In this document: positions 10,596 to 21,440 of the stretch, piece after piece
Layout of the letters: each line of letters opens with the position of its first letter
Position numbering within the stretch: position 1 is the stretch's first letter
From: Megascapheus bottae
Taxonomy: Eukaryota > Chordata > Mammalia > Rodentia > Geomyidae
Length of the DNA: 64,000 nt
Assembly (NCBI GenBank): GCA_024803745.1
Contig: JANJXV010000193.1
Coordinates: 682,001 to 746,000, forward strand
Reading direction: 5' to 3'
Notes under the pieces: generated by a model
The model's input: only the letters and a program-made list of their open reading frames with translations
The model's database searches: none
Told to the model about the DNA's origin: nothing
Program-made: the position numbers and the translations under genes

Positions 10596-10762
10596 CATTC
10601 CTGGGTTTAAACTTAGGACCTAACCACTGTCCTTGGGTTTTCTCAAGACTAGAACCCTACCAATGAAGTCATTACTTCTGGCTTTTTCTATGTATGTGGT
10701 AATAAGGAATCAAACCTCTGTCTTTGTGCATGCTAGGCAAGCACTCTACCACTAGGCTCAAT
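10596..10762 (-). repeat. tRNA-derived dimeric SINE (copy A)
   Basis: Minus strand: 'ctgggtttaaacttaggacctaac' through 'gcatgctaggcaagcactctaccactagg', the reverse of the tRNA-like A and B box half. Confidence 0.85.
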
Positions 10763-10903
10763 TTCTGGTGGAAAGATCTGGTTCTGCATACCAGTCTCTT
10801 CCTACCTGCAAAAAGATATTATCCTTATCAGAGAATAATGCCCTGACTTACTCCTTGTTTGCTCAATCATTTATAGTCTTAGTTTTAAAGAAATGAAAGA
10901 TCA

Positions 10904-10904
10904 T

Positions 10905-10959
<55 letters not shown>

Positions 10960-10998
10960 ATCTTCCTTTCCTTCCTTCCCTCTTTCTTCCCTCTTTCT

Positions 10999-11057
<59 letters not shown>

Positions 11058-11070
11058 GTCTTTCTTTCTT
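10904..11070. repeat. (TTTC)n microsatellite, expanded (copy A only)
   Basis: About 165 bp of CTTT units with a CCTT/CCCT-interrupted centre. The orthologous tract in copy B (44,963-44,982) has only about five units, so the expansion or contraction postdates the duplication. Confidence 0.97.
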
Positions 11071-11303
11071 GTTTTGTAGTCATGGGACTTGAATTCTAGA
11101 CCTGGCTGTTCTTCCTGAGCTCTTCAGCTCAAGGCTACTGCCCTATGTCTTTAGCCTCAACCCTACTTCTCATTTTCTATTGGTTCATTGGACAGAAGAT
11201 TCTAAGGTGTTTTTGTGATAGGTCAGTCTTTGAACCTTGATCCTCAGATCTCAGCCTCCTAAGTAGCTAGGATTACAGGCATGAGCCACGGGCTCATGGC
11301 TTT
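11071..11303 (-). repeat. B1-like/tRNA-like SINE (copy A)
   Basis: Full-length minus-strand element. Its tRNA-like half starts directly at the TTTC tract, which therefore grew from the SINE's A-rich tail (reverse strand GAAA). Ends 'aagtagctaggattacaggcatgagccac'. Confidence 0.9.
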
Positions 11304-11399
11304 CTCATTTTATTTTGTTTCACAGTGATTTCTACAGAGAAATCTAACTTTAACTCTACTGCCACATAGAATTCGTCATATCACCCTATGATTCTTGGT

Positions 11400-11562
11400 G
11401 CCGGGGGTTTGGGCTAGCATGCACAAAGACCTGATTCAGTTCCTTGGTGCTACATACAAAGAAAAAGCCAGAAGTGGTGCTATGACTCAAGAAGTAGAGA
11501 GCTAGCCTTGAGAAAACCCAAGGACCATGCTCAGTCCCTGAGACCAGGCATAGGATTGGGAA
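11400..11562 (+). repeat. tRNA-derived dimeric SINE (copy A)
   Basis: Plus strand: 'ggtttgggctagcatgcacaaagacctg', 'gaaaaagccagaagtggtgct', 'gagagctagccttgagaaaac'. Confidence 0.85.
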
Positions 11563-11713
11563 AAGAAAATGATTCTTGATTCATTCACAAAGAATTCCAT
11601 AGGTTCCACACAGGATTTAGGGTAACTAAGAATATTATTGATCAGTACATCACAACATGAACTTACCAATGGGGCTCAGGCTCCAACATCAATATGAAGA
11701 TGCATTCACTGAC

Positions 11714-11803
11714 CTGTGATATTCTTGTCAGAGGAATTTCCTATCCAGAGTTCTGCACAGTGCTCTAGCTTGTCAATTAATAAAGGTTTGGGAACACAGG
11801 GAC
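11714..11803 (-). CDS. KRAB-B box exon (copy A)
   Basis: 90-bp exon between acceptor TTCTAATTTACAG and donor GT at 11,712-11,713. With the split Gly it reads GPCVPKPLLIDKLEHCAELW, continuing IGNSSDKNIT, which has the KRAB-B pattern (C-V-x-K-P-x-x-I-x-x-L-E-x...-W). Both flanking introns are phase 1, matching KRAB-A and the terminal exon. The donor is GTCAGT, weaker than GTGAGT in copy B. Too short to appear as an open frame on its own. Confidence 0.8.
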
Positions 11804-11984
11804 CTGTAAATTAGAAACAGTAGAGAATTATTGCTTATGCTGTGTCATCATTGCTTTAAGTTCACAGACATCCTACTCACAAGTTATCTATTAAATCTTT
11901 TTTCTCATTTCTCACTGGCTCCATGGTTGACTTTTCCCCAGCTCTGGATTCATTTTGTATGGCATAAACTTAGCTGTCTTGCTC

Positions 11985-12220
11985 AAGGCTAGAAAAATAC
12001 CAGTTTGAGTCCCAGCTCCACTTACATGCATAGGTCTTCATGCATGCTAGGCAAGCACTCAACCACAAAGTCAAACTCTTGACACTCCACTAACATTTTT
12101 GAGAGGTTACTTGGAGTTATAGAGTTTCATGGCAATTTTTATGCCATTGCTGGCTTCAAATTAGAATTCTTAGATTTCTTCCTCCTGAATATTTTAAGAT
12201 TACAGGCATGAAACATTGCA
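11985..12220 (-). repeat. Degenerate SINE pair in KRAB intron (copy A)
   Basis: Old minus-strand tRNA-like part ('tcttcatgcatgctaggcaagcactcaaccac') followed by an old B1-like part ending 'agattacaggcatgaaac'. Confidence 0.65.
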
Positions 12221-12480
12221 CCTAGTGCCAGGTTTCCATTATAAACTCACTGTTTAGTGATTTGTAGATCCTATTTCCAATAATGATATATATTCTATTC
12301 TGGATGGTTTATCCACTTACAATTACTGTGTAAGTTTGGAATGTCGTCTCCATTAGAGGAAACATAATTTAGAACTGTTGTCAAAGTATCCTGAAGGTAT
12401 CCTGAAGAATGAGTACAAAATTACCTTAGGTTTTCTTTAGAAAGTAATGATACTTCTCAGGGCCTGGAATCTTTCATTTA

Positions 12481-12720
<240 letters not shown>

Positions 12721-12814
12721 TTAGCACTGAGTTATAAACACACCATGTCTGGAATTTTATTCTTTTTTTGTTGGAATTGTATTCCTTTACTTAAATGTTT
12801 AGACTTACTATTGA

Positions 12815-13015
12815 CCTGAAAAGCTTAGGGATGGTGCCTAGGCCCAGAGTTCAAGTCCCAAGACCCACAAAAAAATAACAAGGCAAGCCAGGTGTTGGTG
12901 GCTCACGCCTGTCATCCTAGCTACTCAGGAGACTGAGATCTGAGGACCATGTTTCAAAGCCAGCCTGGCACAAAATTCCATGAGACTCCTTTCCAATTAC
13001 CCACCATAAAATGTT
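12815..13015 (+). repeat. SINE pair upstream of KRAB-A (copy A)
   Basis: A tRNA-like 3' half ('gagttcaagtcccaagacccac') is followed by a clear plus-strand B1-like unit (12,883-13,015: 'gttggtggctcacgcctgtcatcctagctactcagga'). Confidence 0.85.
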
Positions 13016-13267
13016 TAATGGCTTGTGGCATATTATGGTAGAGCAATTGCGGTATCAAAAAAATAAGTGAGGGGAGTAGATTTAGGTTATAAATGGAATT
13101 ATTCCATTGAAAAGGAACTACATTATATGATGACATATGCTGGTACTCTGAGAATATTGCAAAATCTTAGGGTATCAAGTAATAATACTGTGAAGTACAC
13201 CAAGAATGTTAATGTTCTATGGCTGGCATAATAATCACTTGGGGAAGAAACTTTTTTTCTTTTTTTT

Positions 13268-13506
13268 TGGCTGGGGGATTTGTAAGGCTTGAACTCTGGG
13301 CCTGGGCACTGTTCCTGAGCTCTTCAACTCAAGACTATCACAATACCTATGAAGCCACAGTGCCATTTCCCATATTCTAGTGGTTAACTGTTGATGAGAG
13401 TCTCATAGACTTTCTAATGCCCAAGCTGGCTTTGAACCAAATCTTTAGATATCAGCCTGATATCTGAGTAGCTAGGATTACAGGTATAAGGCACTGCACC
13501 TGGCAA
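13268..13506 (-). repeat. B1-like/tRNA-like SINE (copy A)
   Basis: Minus-strand full element, 'cttgaactctgggcctgggcactgttcctgagc' to 'ggattacaggtataaggcactg'. Confidence 0.9.
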
Positions 13507-13607
13507 GAAATTTATTTCTTGCTGTTTTATACTACAAATTTACTGTATGTTTTACTTTTTCAAAAAGACTGAGGATGACCTTTGTTCTGTATATAATGGG
13601 AAGAGGG

Positions 13608-13730
13608 GTAGGGAGCTGTGAGCAGAAGAACTGAGGGGCAATACTCAGGGTAGGACAATAGCCTTAACTAAAGAGCTCACGGCCCAAGGTCCAAGCCCCA
13701 TGACTTTCCCCACTACCCCACAAAAAAAGG
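13608..13730 (+). repeat. Diverged tRNA-like SINE half (copy A)
   Basis: Plus strand: 'tagccttaactaaagagctcac' to 'ccaagccccatgac' with an A-rich tail. Confidence 0.6.
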
Positions 13731-13897
13731 GAAAATAATTGGAGATTGGAGAGGATTTTCTAAAAAGAATATATAGAAATAGTAGTTCAAAATGTAGAAA
13801 GAAGTTCAATATTAACAGTCATGAGAAAAATTAAAATTACAATGAAATCTTTACTTTAAGTATATTAATATAAATATAGTTTTAAACAAAAAGATCC

Positions 13898-13940
13898 ACA
13901 TACACACACACAAACACACACACACACACACACACGCATA
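13898..13940. repeat. (CA)n microsatellite (copy A)
   Basis: Short interrupted CA tract; copy B has a shorter allele at 47,746-47,786. The surrounding 13,735-14,480 is AT-rich with no other recognised feature. Confidence 0.95.
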
Positions 13941-14489
13941 CAAAAAAACAACTTTCAAAGTCTAACTATTACTGGGAAGGTAGTGAGAAGAAGTAGAACT
14001 TTGGAATAGTTCTGCAAGGAATATAAAACAATCAAAAATCGCGTGGAGAGTGCTAAAAAAGTACTAAATATAGAATTACATAGAAATATGGTCCAACACT
14101 TCTATTTCTAGATTTGTACCTAACGGAAGAGAAAGCAGAGACTAGAACAAATATGTGGAGAATCCATTCACAACTATTAATAATAATCAAAACATAGAAA
14201 TATGCAAAACAATGCATTGAAAAGGAAGAACATTTTACTATATTTTACAGATGAATCTTGATTACAGTAAACTAAAAATACAGCAGTCATAAAGGAAGAG
14301 CTAGGGTATGTTTTCCCTTCCAGAGCTTCCAAGGATCAACAAACCCTTAGAGCCAAAAAGCACGATGGTTCCAGAGAATGGAGTAGAGAGGAACAGGAGA
14401 TGAATATTTAATGATTATACATGGAAGATGAAAATTGCTCTAGATGGGTAGAATGAAGAGAGAACTGTACCCTAAACAATGGTTATGTA

Positions 14490-14767
14490 GCCACACAGGA
14501 TGGGACACACCTATACTCCCTGATCTTGGGAAACTCAAGAAGGATTTCTAGCCAACCTGGATGCATGGAAAGATCTATCATAAAAACTAATGTGGAGGGG
14601 CGGGGAGTTTGGCATAGTTGTAGAGTGCTTGTATGAAGACGAAGTTTCAATTCCGCAGTACCACATACACAGAAAAAACCAGAAGTAGTGCTGTGGCTCA
14701 AATAGAAGATCACTAGGCTTGAGGAAAGCTGAAGGACAGTGCTCAGACCGAGTTCCAGCCAAAGGGC
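14490..14767 (+). repeat. B1-like fragment plus tRNA-derived SINE (copy A)
   Basis: 14,490-14,590 is a diverged B1-like piece ('acacctatactccctgatcttgg'). 14,600-14,767 is a dimeric tRNA-like SINE ('tttggcatagttgtagagtgc', 'ccagaagtagtgctgtggctc'). Confidence 0.8.
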
Positions 14768-14787
14768 TTGTTTAAAAAAAAACCAGA

Positions 14788-15028
14788 AAGCTGAGCATGA
14801 TGGGGTGGTGGCTCACTACTATAATCCTAGCTACTCAGGAGGCTGAGATCTGAGGATCAAGGATTAAAGCCATCCTGGCACAAAAAGACCTGAGACACTT
14901 ATCTCCATTTTACTTTTGGAAAATGGGAAGTGGGGCTTGGCTCCAGAGTATGGTGGTAGCCTGGAGCTGAAGAGCTCAGGGATAGTGCCCAGGCTGAGTT
15001 CAAGATCTATGAACCACAAAAAAAAATA
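14788..15028 (+). repeat. B1-like/tRNA-like SINE (copy A)
   Basis: Full plus-strand element: B1-like 'ggtggctcactactataatcc' to 'atcctggcacaaaaa', then a tRNA-like half with 'agcctggagctgaagagctc', then poly-A. Confidence 0.9.
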
Positions 15029-15460
15029 ATATGGAAAAATTTGGATTCTTTGAATTTTATCAGGCATATAAATGTCTTTTTTTGCTGTTGAAATAACAAA
15101 TTGTTTCTAAACATTTTAAAAGTTTTTACCTAGAAATGTACACTACAAATGGAAATAATAACAAACACAAAATATGCAAAAGATACAAATTATCACAATA
15201 TGGGTATCCTGCTTCTGTATCTTTTCACTGACTCCTGTTCAAATGAGTCACATACTCTGAATAATTTTCCCAGTCGATATATGCCACACATATTGGCTTG
15301 TACTGAACTTCTTGGGAAATTAGAAGCAAATACTAAGCAAATGTGTGTCAGATTTTGCCAACAGTGATATTTCAAATATAAATCCCTACTCATTGCATTA
15401 TTTAATATCAATGCCGGAATCTAACTTACACTGTCAGAATCTTCAATCTTTTGAGAACCT

Positions 15461-17590
15461 TCAAATTGGTGTGTAAATATTTAGGATCGTTATGTCTTCC
15501 GGGAGGAAAGATTCCTTTAGTAGTATGTAGTAACCTTCTTTGTCTTTTCTTACTAATTTTAGTTTGAAGTCTATTGTATCTGATATGAGGATGGCAACTC
15601 CAGCCTGTTTATGGGGGCAGTTAGCTTGATAGAATTTATTCCAACCTCTCACTTTCAAAAGATGATGGTTTTTGTGTAAGATATGTCTCTTGAAGACAGC
15701 AGAACGATGGCTCTTGCTTTTTGATCCAACTAGACAGCCTATGCCGTTTAATTGGAGACTTAAGTCCATTGATATTGAGAGTTAGGATTGAGAGATATTT
15801 ATTAGTTCCTACCATTTTTAAAAGCTTTTAGTAGGGCCTGTGTCTTGACAGTTCTTGTGGTCCTTAGATGGTATGCTGTTTAGGTGCCATTTCTTTCCCT
15901 ATAATGCATTTATTTTGGTTTTGTATGTATAGAGCATCGTTGAGAATTCTCTGTAGTGTTGGTTTTGTTTCGACGTATTGTTGCAGCTTTTCCCTGGAAT
16001 GGAATGTTTTTCTTGTTCCCTCAGTTATGAATGAGAGCTTAGCTGGCTACAGTATTCTTGGTTGGTAGTTATTTGATTTAAGGGCATGCCATATATGCTT
16101 CCTGTCACTTCGTGCTAGCATGGTCTCTGCTGAGAAATCTGGGGTTATTCTGATTGGTTTTCCTTTATAGGTTACTGATCCCTTTTCCCTGGCTGCCTTT
16201 ACGATCTTTTCTTTCGTTTCTATTGATCCAGTTCGGATCACAATGTGGCGGTGGGATGTTCTTTTCTGGTCAGGTCTGTTTGGGGTTCTAAAAGCTTCTC
16301 GTATCTGGATGGGCCTGCCCTTCTGGATATTTGGGAAATTCTCTGAGATGATTCCCTGAAGTATATTTCCAATACCATTGACCTCTTTCTCCACGCCCTC
16401 CTCAATACCAACTAGCCTTAAATTAGGCTTCCTAATTGTATCTTGGACCTCCTGAAGCGCTCTCTCATATTTCCTAGATTTGGATTGACTCATTTTCTGT
16501 TCTTTATAATACCTAAATTATCTTCAGCCACGGAAATTCTCTCCTCTGCAATGTCTAACCTGCTATCAAAGCTATCTACTTTATTTTTCATCTCCCTTGC
16601 TTCTAATTGCTCACTTTTGATGCCTTGCATCCCTTGTTTTAGATCATGTATGGATTTCTTTATCTCCTTGATTTCCTTTTGAGTGGTTAGCTCAGTAGCT
16701 TTATTTTCTTTGGACATTTGCTGGAGTTTGGTCACGTTTTTATTTGTGGATTCTTTGAATTCATCCATCTTTCTTTGAAAAACCTTTATTATGGCCTCCT
16801 TTATGGCTTCTTCTTTTTCACTTATCACCTTGTTTTTGCTTCCCTCTTGTTCAGGTATGGCTTCCTCCATTATCTCTTTCTTTATATTTTCACATTTTTC
16901 ATTAATGATGTTTATCAATTGCATTTGTGTAGCAATTGGAAGACTCTCCTCTAGGTTTGCCAGTGACTCTTCCATTGTCTGTTTACATTGGGTGGGGGAT
17001 GTTGTTTCTTGATTTTACATTTTTCTTGATTTCTTGTTCTGCCTATTTGAAAATGGGAGCAAGATTACTACTAACTACGATTATAGTTTTTCAGATATAA
17101 CCAACCTAGACCTCTGTAGCTGGCAGACACTAGATGTTCACAAGTTTTGATTGGTATTATCACTCTTTCTTTTTGTGCACTTACAGACCAGACTAATACA
17201 ACCACTGATAAGCGATTTATACCCAAAACAATAAGCCTCTCAATCCAATCTCTATTGTCTTTAAGTCCCTCTGAGCCTAGAGAATGATTAACCACCTACA
17301 TATACAATATTGCTCAACAGGCATCAAGTGTAGATCCGTGCAGTGTAAGGGTTGAACGACGAGCAGAGATCCAGAGATAGAAAAAAAGAATGAGAGAGGT
17401 CAGGGGAGGTGCAAGAGGATTAACGTAGGAGTGTAAGAATATTGTAGTAATGAAGAAAAGTTGTAGCATAAGGATAACTGACATAAGTTGGTAAGTAGGT
17501 AGCATATTTGAGTACAAAGTTTGGAAAGTATTAGAATAAAACTTATGTGTTGCTGCACGACTAGCTCTTAGCCCAACCAGTGGCCTCACA
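15461..17590 (-). mobile_element. 3'-truncated, recombinant LINE-1 (copy A)
   Basis: Reading on the minus strand: 5' region (about 17,590-17,000), ORF1 in two broken frames (16,975-16,490 and 16,493-16,047), and the beginning of the ORF2 endonuclease region (15,769-15,461, with AGVAILISDTIDFK). It then stops abruptly at about 15,461, without reverse transcriptase, 3'UTR or tail. A 4-bp deletion in ORF1 near 16,500 turns LGIIENEQK into LGIIKNRK-stop. Diagnostic differences split the element: bases below about 16,230 match the copy-B L1 at 49.3-50.1 kb, and bases above about 16,245 match the L1 at 62.1-63.5 kb. Confidence 0.9.
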
Positions 17591-17727
17591 GTGGACCATG
17601 GGATGGATCTGTTTTTCTTGTCTACGTTGAGGGAAAGGGCTATTTCACAAGATGCAGAAGCGAAGATTTCAGAACCAAATGCTGTGAGTGAATTAGCTCG
17701 TAAAAAGCATTTTTATTTTCTTTTATC

Positions 17728-17915
17728 TTTCTGCCAGTCTTGGGGCTTGAATTCAGGGCCTGAGCACTGTCCTCGGGTTTTCTCAAGTCTAGCCCTCTGC
17801 CACTTGAGCCACAGTGCCACATCTAGATTTTCTATCTATGTGATACTGAGCAATAAAACCCAGATCTTCATGGATGCTAGGCAAGCACTCTACCACTATG
17901 CCAAACTCTCAACCC
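17728..17915 (-). repeat. tRNA-derived dimeric SINE (arm 2, copy A)
   Basis: Minus strand: 'cttggggcttgaattcagggcctgagc' to 'gctaggcaagcactctaccac'. Position-matched to the plus-strand SINE at 2,122-2,322 in arm 1. Confidence 0.9.
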
Positions 17916-18149
17916 TGACATAGTAATTATAAAGTCATCATCATCATCATCATCATATCCAAATATCCTTTCTCCTACAAAGAATGAACACTTAACTGTG
18001 TCTAATGCGTTTTTTAATTTCACTAATTCTTCTGTGTTTTTCCCTCTTGCATTTTTTACACATGACAGCAAAGCTAATCATCAGGAAAAAATTGATTAGG
18101 ATACAGAACCCTAATAATATCCTAGTAGATTGACGTCAAAAATATGTGC

Positions 18150-18352
18150 AAGATGCCCTGTGTGTTTGACCTAGTCGTAGAGTCCTCGGCTACCAAGCAG
18201 TAAGCCTCAGGTTTGATTCCTCATTACCACATACATAGAAAACGCTGCAAGTGGTGCTGTGGCTCGGTGGGACAGCTAAAGCCTAAAGAAAGCCCAAGAA
18301 CAATGTTCACACTCTGAGGTCAAGTCCCAAGACTAGCAAAAACAAAAAAAAT
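18150..18352 (+). repeat. tRNA-derived dimeric SINE (arm 2, copy A)
   Basis: Plus strand: 'tttgacctagtcgtagagtcc', 'aggtttgattcctcattaccac', then a second tRNA-like half and A-rich tail. Position-matched to the SINE at 1,778-1,925. Confidence 0.88.
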
Positions 18353-18419
18353 TCGACAAGGGGCAAAATGCAGGCAGAGAAGGCACTGTGAAGCAAATGT
18401 TTTGTAAAGGATGAGGGCA

Positions 18420-18930
18420 ATATTGACCCTTAAGTTTGGATCTTACCTAAGAAAGGCTCCTTGAGCCTGAGACCAGACTGGTAGTTGGGCCTAGTGGAAG
18501 ACATTGGGATTGGACAAATAAGGTGTGCTGTTTACTACATCCACATGTATATTGTGAGACTGGAGGAGAGATTCAGCCTCCAGTATGTCTTTGGTGAGGT
18601 CTTTTGTGAGCAAGGATCTTTGGTCATTGGTCCCTGAAAGGTGACCCTGCCTCCCTCACAATGGAACAGAATATGGAACCCTGGTAACCACGCCACTGTA
18701 ACTAACAACCAGCTCAAGCCAGCTCACTTGGCCTGTGGCTCAGGAGGAAGAAAGATGTTGCTGTGCTGTTGCCAAAGGTCAGGAAACTCGAGTCTCAGGC
18801 ATGGAAGTTGTGGATGTCTTCCTCGAAGATGTTCATGCTAGATCATTGCCAAGCCACAAATCCAGTATAACAGAACTTTCTCTAAGAAGAAGGCCAGGAA
18901 AATCCAGGGCAACCAGATGAGGTAAATTTC
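18420..18930 (+). pseudogene. Inverted copy of the low-copy gene-like segment (copy A)
   Basis: Plus-strand counterpart of 1,200-1,650. The open part (18,735-18,920) starts AQEEERCCCAVAKGQETR and has diverged from the arm-1 version. The neighbouring RasGEF_N exon is absent on this side because the L1 at 18,983 begins first. No recognised domain. Confidence 0.4.
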
Positions 18931-18982
18931 TAAGAAGAAATGTATTTGACCCCATCTTCCTCCCCACACACTACAACTTTCT

Positions 18983-21266
18983 TTTTTTTTTTCATTTTTT
19001 ATTGTAATTAGTAAAAGGGTTAGATGATATTTGCCAGATAGAAGGTGCATTAATTCACATACATTGATACCCTTTCACATGCTTTGGTACCCATTTCCCT
19101 CCAACCCCACACCCCCCATCCGTCTTGGTTTTCCCCCCTTCCCTATCAAATTTCAAATATCCAAATACAAATAAATTCAATATATCAGATAACAAAGTGA
19201 GATACTATACCAATATGGGATAACCAAGGGACAGCAAGCGAGATGAGAGACAACATAGTACATTAAGGACAGCAATCATTCATTATATGGCTTTTGTGTC
19301 AATATCCTGGAGGTCCTTTCAATTAGCTTCACATTATATGGCCTTATATATGGCCTTTTGCTCTATTGACAATCTCTGCTAGTAGAGCCCAAGGTTTCTA
19401 CTGATTATGACGAATGAGGGAAACCACTGAGCCTAAGTTCCTTTGAGTCTGGCTTACTTCACTTAATAGGATTTGTTCTAAGTCTTTCCATTTCCTAACA
19501 AATGGGGCGATGTCATTCTTTCTGACAGCAGCATAGAATTCCATTGTGTACAAATACCACAACTTGTTGATCCACTCATCAACTGAGGGACATCTGGGTT
19601 GGTTCCATATCTTTGCTATGGTGAATAGTGCTGCAATGAACATTGTTGTGCTAGTGGGTTTAGTATGCCCTTGTTTCTGGATTGTTGGGTAAATGCCAAG
19701 TACTGGAATTGCTGGGTCATAGGGGAGTTCTATTTTTTGCCTTTTGAGGCACTGCCGCACTGCTTTCCATAGTGGTTGAACGAGTTTGCACTCCCATCAA
19801 CAGTGTAGTACTGATCCCTCCTGGCCACATCGCCTCCAGCGTCTGTTGTCATTCATTTTCCTGATCCTGGCCATTCTAACTGGAGTGAGGTGGAATCTTA
19901 GAGTTGTTTTGATTTGCATTTCTTTTATGACCAGAGATGTGGAGAATTTCTTCATGTGTCTATACGCCATTTTTGTTTCTTCTTCAGAGAAGACTCTCTT
20001 AAGTCTTTGGCCCATTTTTAATGGGATGGGTGTTACTTTGGAGGTTAGTTTTGGAGTGATTCAATTTTTTGAGTTGTTGATATAATTTAGGTATGAGGCC
20101 TTTGTCCGTTGTTTGGTTGGTGAAGATCTTCTCCCACTCTGTAGGCTTCCTGATTAGTTTACTAGCTATATCCGTTGCCATACAAAAGCTCTGCAGTTTA
20201 ATGCAGTCCCACTTATCCAGCCTTTCTCTGATTTGTTATGATTCTTGGTCCTTATTAAGAAAGTTTCGACCTGTGCCAAGGAGGCCTAGTGAATCTCCTA
20301 TTCCTTCCTGTAAACTTTTCCGTGTGTCAGCTTTTACCTCCAGGTCTTTGATCCATTTGGAGTTAATTCTAGTGCAAGATGACAAAGAAGGATCCAACTT
20401 TAGTTTTCTGCAGGTGTTTAACCAGTTCTGCCAGCACAACTTGTTGAAGAGGCTATCTTTCTTCCATTCTATTTTTTTGGCTCCCTGGTCAAAGAGTAGG
20501 TGGCCATAGGTCTGTGGTTTAATATCTGGGTCCGCAGTTCTACTCCAATGGATTTCAGGCCTGTTCTTGTGCCAGTACCAAGCTGTTTTGAGAATTATAG
20601 CTCTGTAAGAGAATCTTAAGTTTGGAATTGAAATTCCTCCAGCTCTGTTCTTTCTGCTAAGAAGTATTTTTGCTCTACAGGGTCTTTTATTATTCCATAT
20701 GAAATTTTGAATTGCCTCTTCTATTTCTTTAAAGAATGACATTGGGATGTTGATTGGTATTACATTGAATTTGTAGATAGCCCTTGGCAAGATTGTCATT
20801 TTCACAATGTTGATTCTTCCAATCCAGGACCATGGGAGATTTTTCTATTTCCTTAGTTATGCTTTTATTTCCTTTTTTGTGGTTTTAAAGTTTTCATCTA
20901 AACGGTCCTTTACATTCTTAGTTAAGCTAATTGCTAGGTACTTTATTTTCTTTGAGGCTACTGTGAAAGGAATTTCTTTCCTGATTATTACCTCGTTCCT
21001 CTCAGTGTTGGCGTAAAGTAAGGTAGTTGATTTGTGAGGGTTCATTTTATGGCCTGTTACCCTTCCAAATCTTTGAATCAGCTCAAGCAGCTTGGGAGTA
21101 GAATCTATAGGATTCTTTAAATACAGAATCATGTCATCGGCAAAGAGGGATAGTTTTATTTCCTCTTTCCCTACTTGGATCCCCTTTATGCTTGCTTCTT
21201 GCCTTATTGCACTGCCTAGGAATTCTAGTACTATGTTAAAAAGGAGTGGAGGGAGTGGGCATCCTG
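18983..21266 (-). mobile_element. 5'-truncated LINE-1 (copy A), broken at the duplication edge
   Basis: Minus-strand L1. The poly-A tail appears as a poly-T run at about 18,981-18,992. Then come the 3'UTR (polypyrimidine 'ccccacaccccccatccg' near 19,110), the ORF2 C-terminal domain (19,760-19,398, ending VSLIRHNQ), and further ORF2 pieces (20,805-20,236 and 21,132-20,857) up to the FADDM catalytic motif of reverse transcriptase near 21,131. Frames are broken by indels, so it cannot be active. It ends at 21,266 with no target-site repeat, and copy B continues through this point as L1. Confidence 0.93.
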
Positions 21267-21267
21267 A

Positions 21268-21440
21268 GTGCTACCCCCTAGCTCTTTAATGCAAAGCTTA
21301 GGGCTCTGGCATTTTAAGCACAATTCAACGCTCTGTTTTTTGCTGGTTAATTAGAGGTAAAAATCTTATGGAATTTATTGCGTGGCTGATTTTGAACTGG
21401 AATCCTCAGTTCTCAGCATATCTTGAGTAGCTAGGATTAC
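21268..21440 (-). repeat. B1-like/tRNA-like SINE fragment at the copy-A breakpoint
   Basis: Minus strand: 'tgctggttaattagaggtaaaaatc', 'gaactggaatcctcagttctcagc', 'gtagctaggattacag'. Truncated exactly where the L1 ends. Confidence 0.7.

Larger units (their letters stand above)
9700..11700. other. KRAB-B to zinc-finger intron (copy A)
   Basis: Intronic sequence holding four SINEs and a TTTC microsatellite listed separately. 9,700-10,090 and 10,250-10,590 show no recognised feature. Confidence 0.7.
17590..18982 (+). repeat. Inverted-repeat arm 2 (copy A)
   Basis: Matches the reverse complement of 1,180-2,440. It begins at 'ATCTGTTTTTCTTGTCTA' near 17,607 next to the 5' end of one L1 and ends at 'CACTACAACTTTCT', where the next L1 is inserted. 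It contains two SINEs at positions matching arm 1, an ATC repeat, and the gene-like segment at 18.42-18.93 kb in plus orientation. Confidence 0.87.

Noticed and set aside
10893..11099. Phe/Leu/Ser-rich open frame
   Set aside because: Translation of the TTTC repeat.
17591..17923. 110-codon plus-strand frame conserved at 63,500-63,832
   Set aside because: It runs through a minus-strand SINE; conservation reflects recent duplication, and the 51,453 copy is broken.
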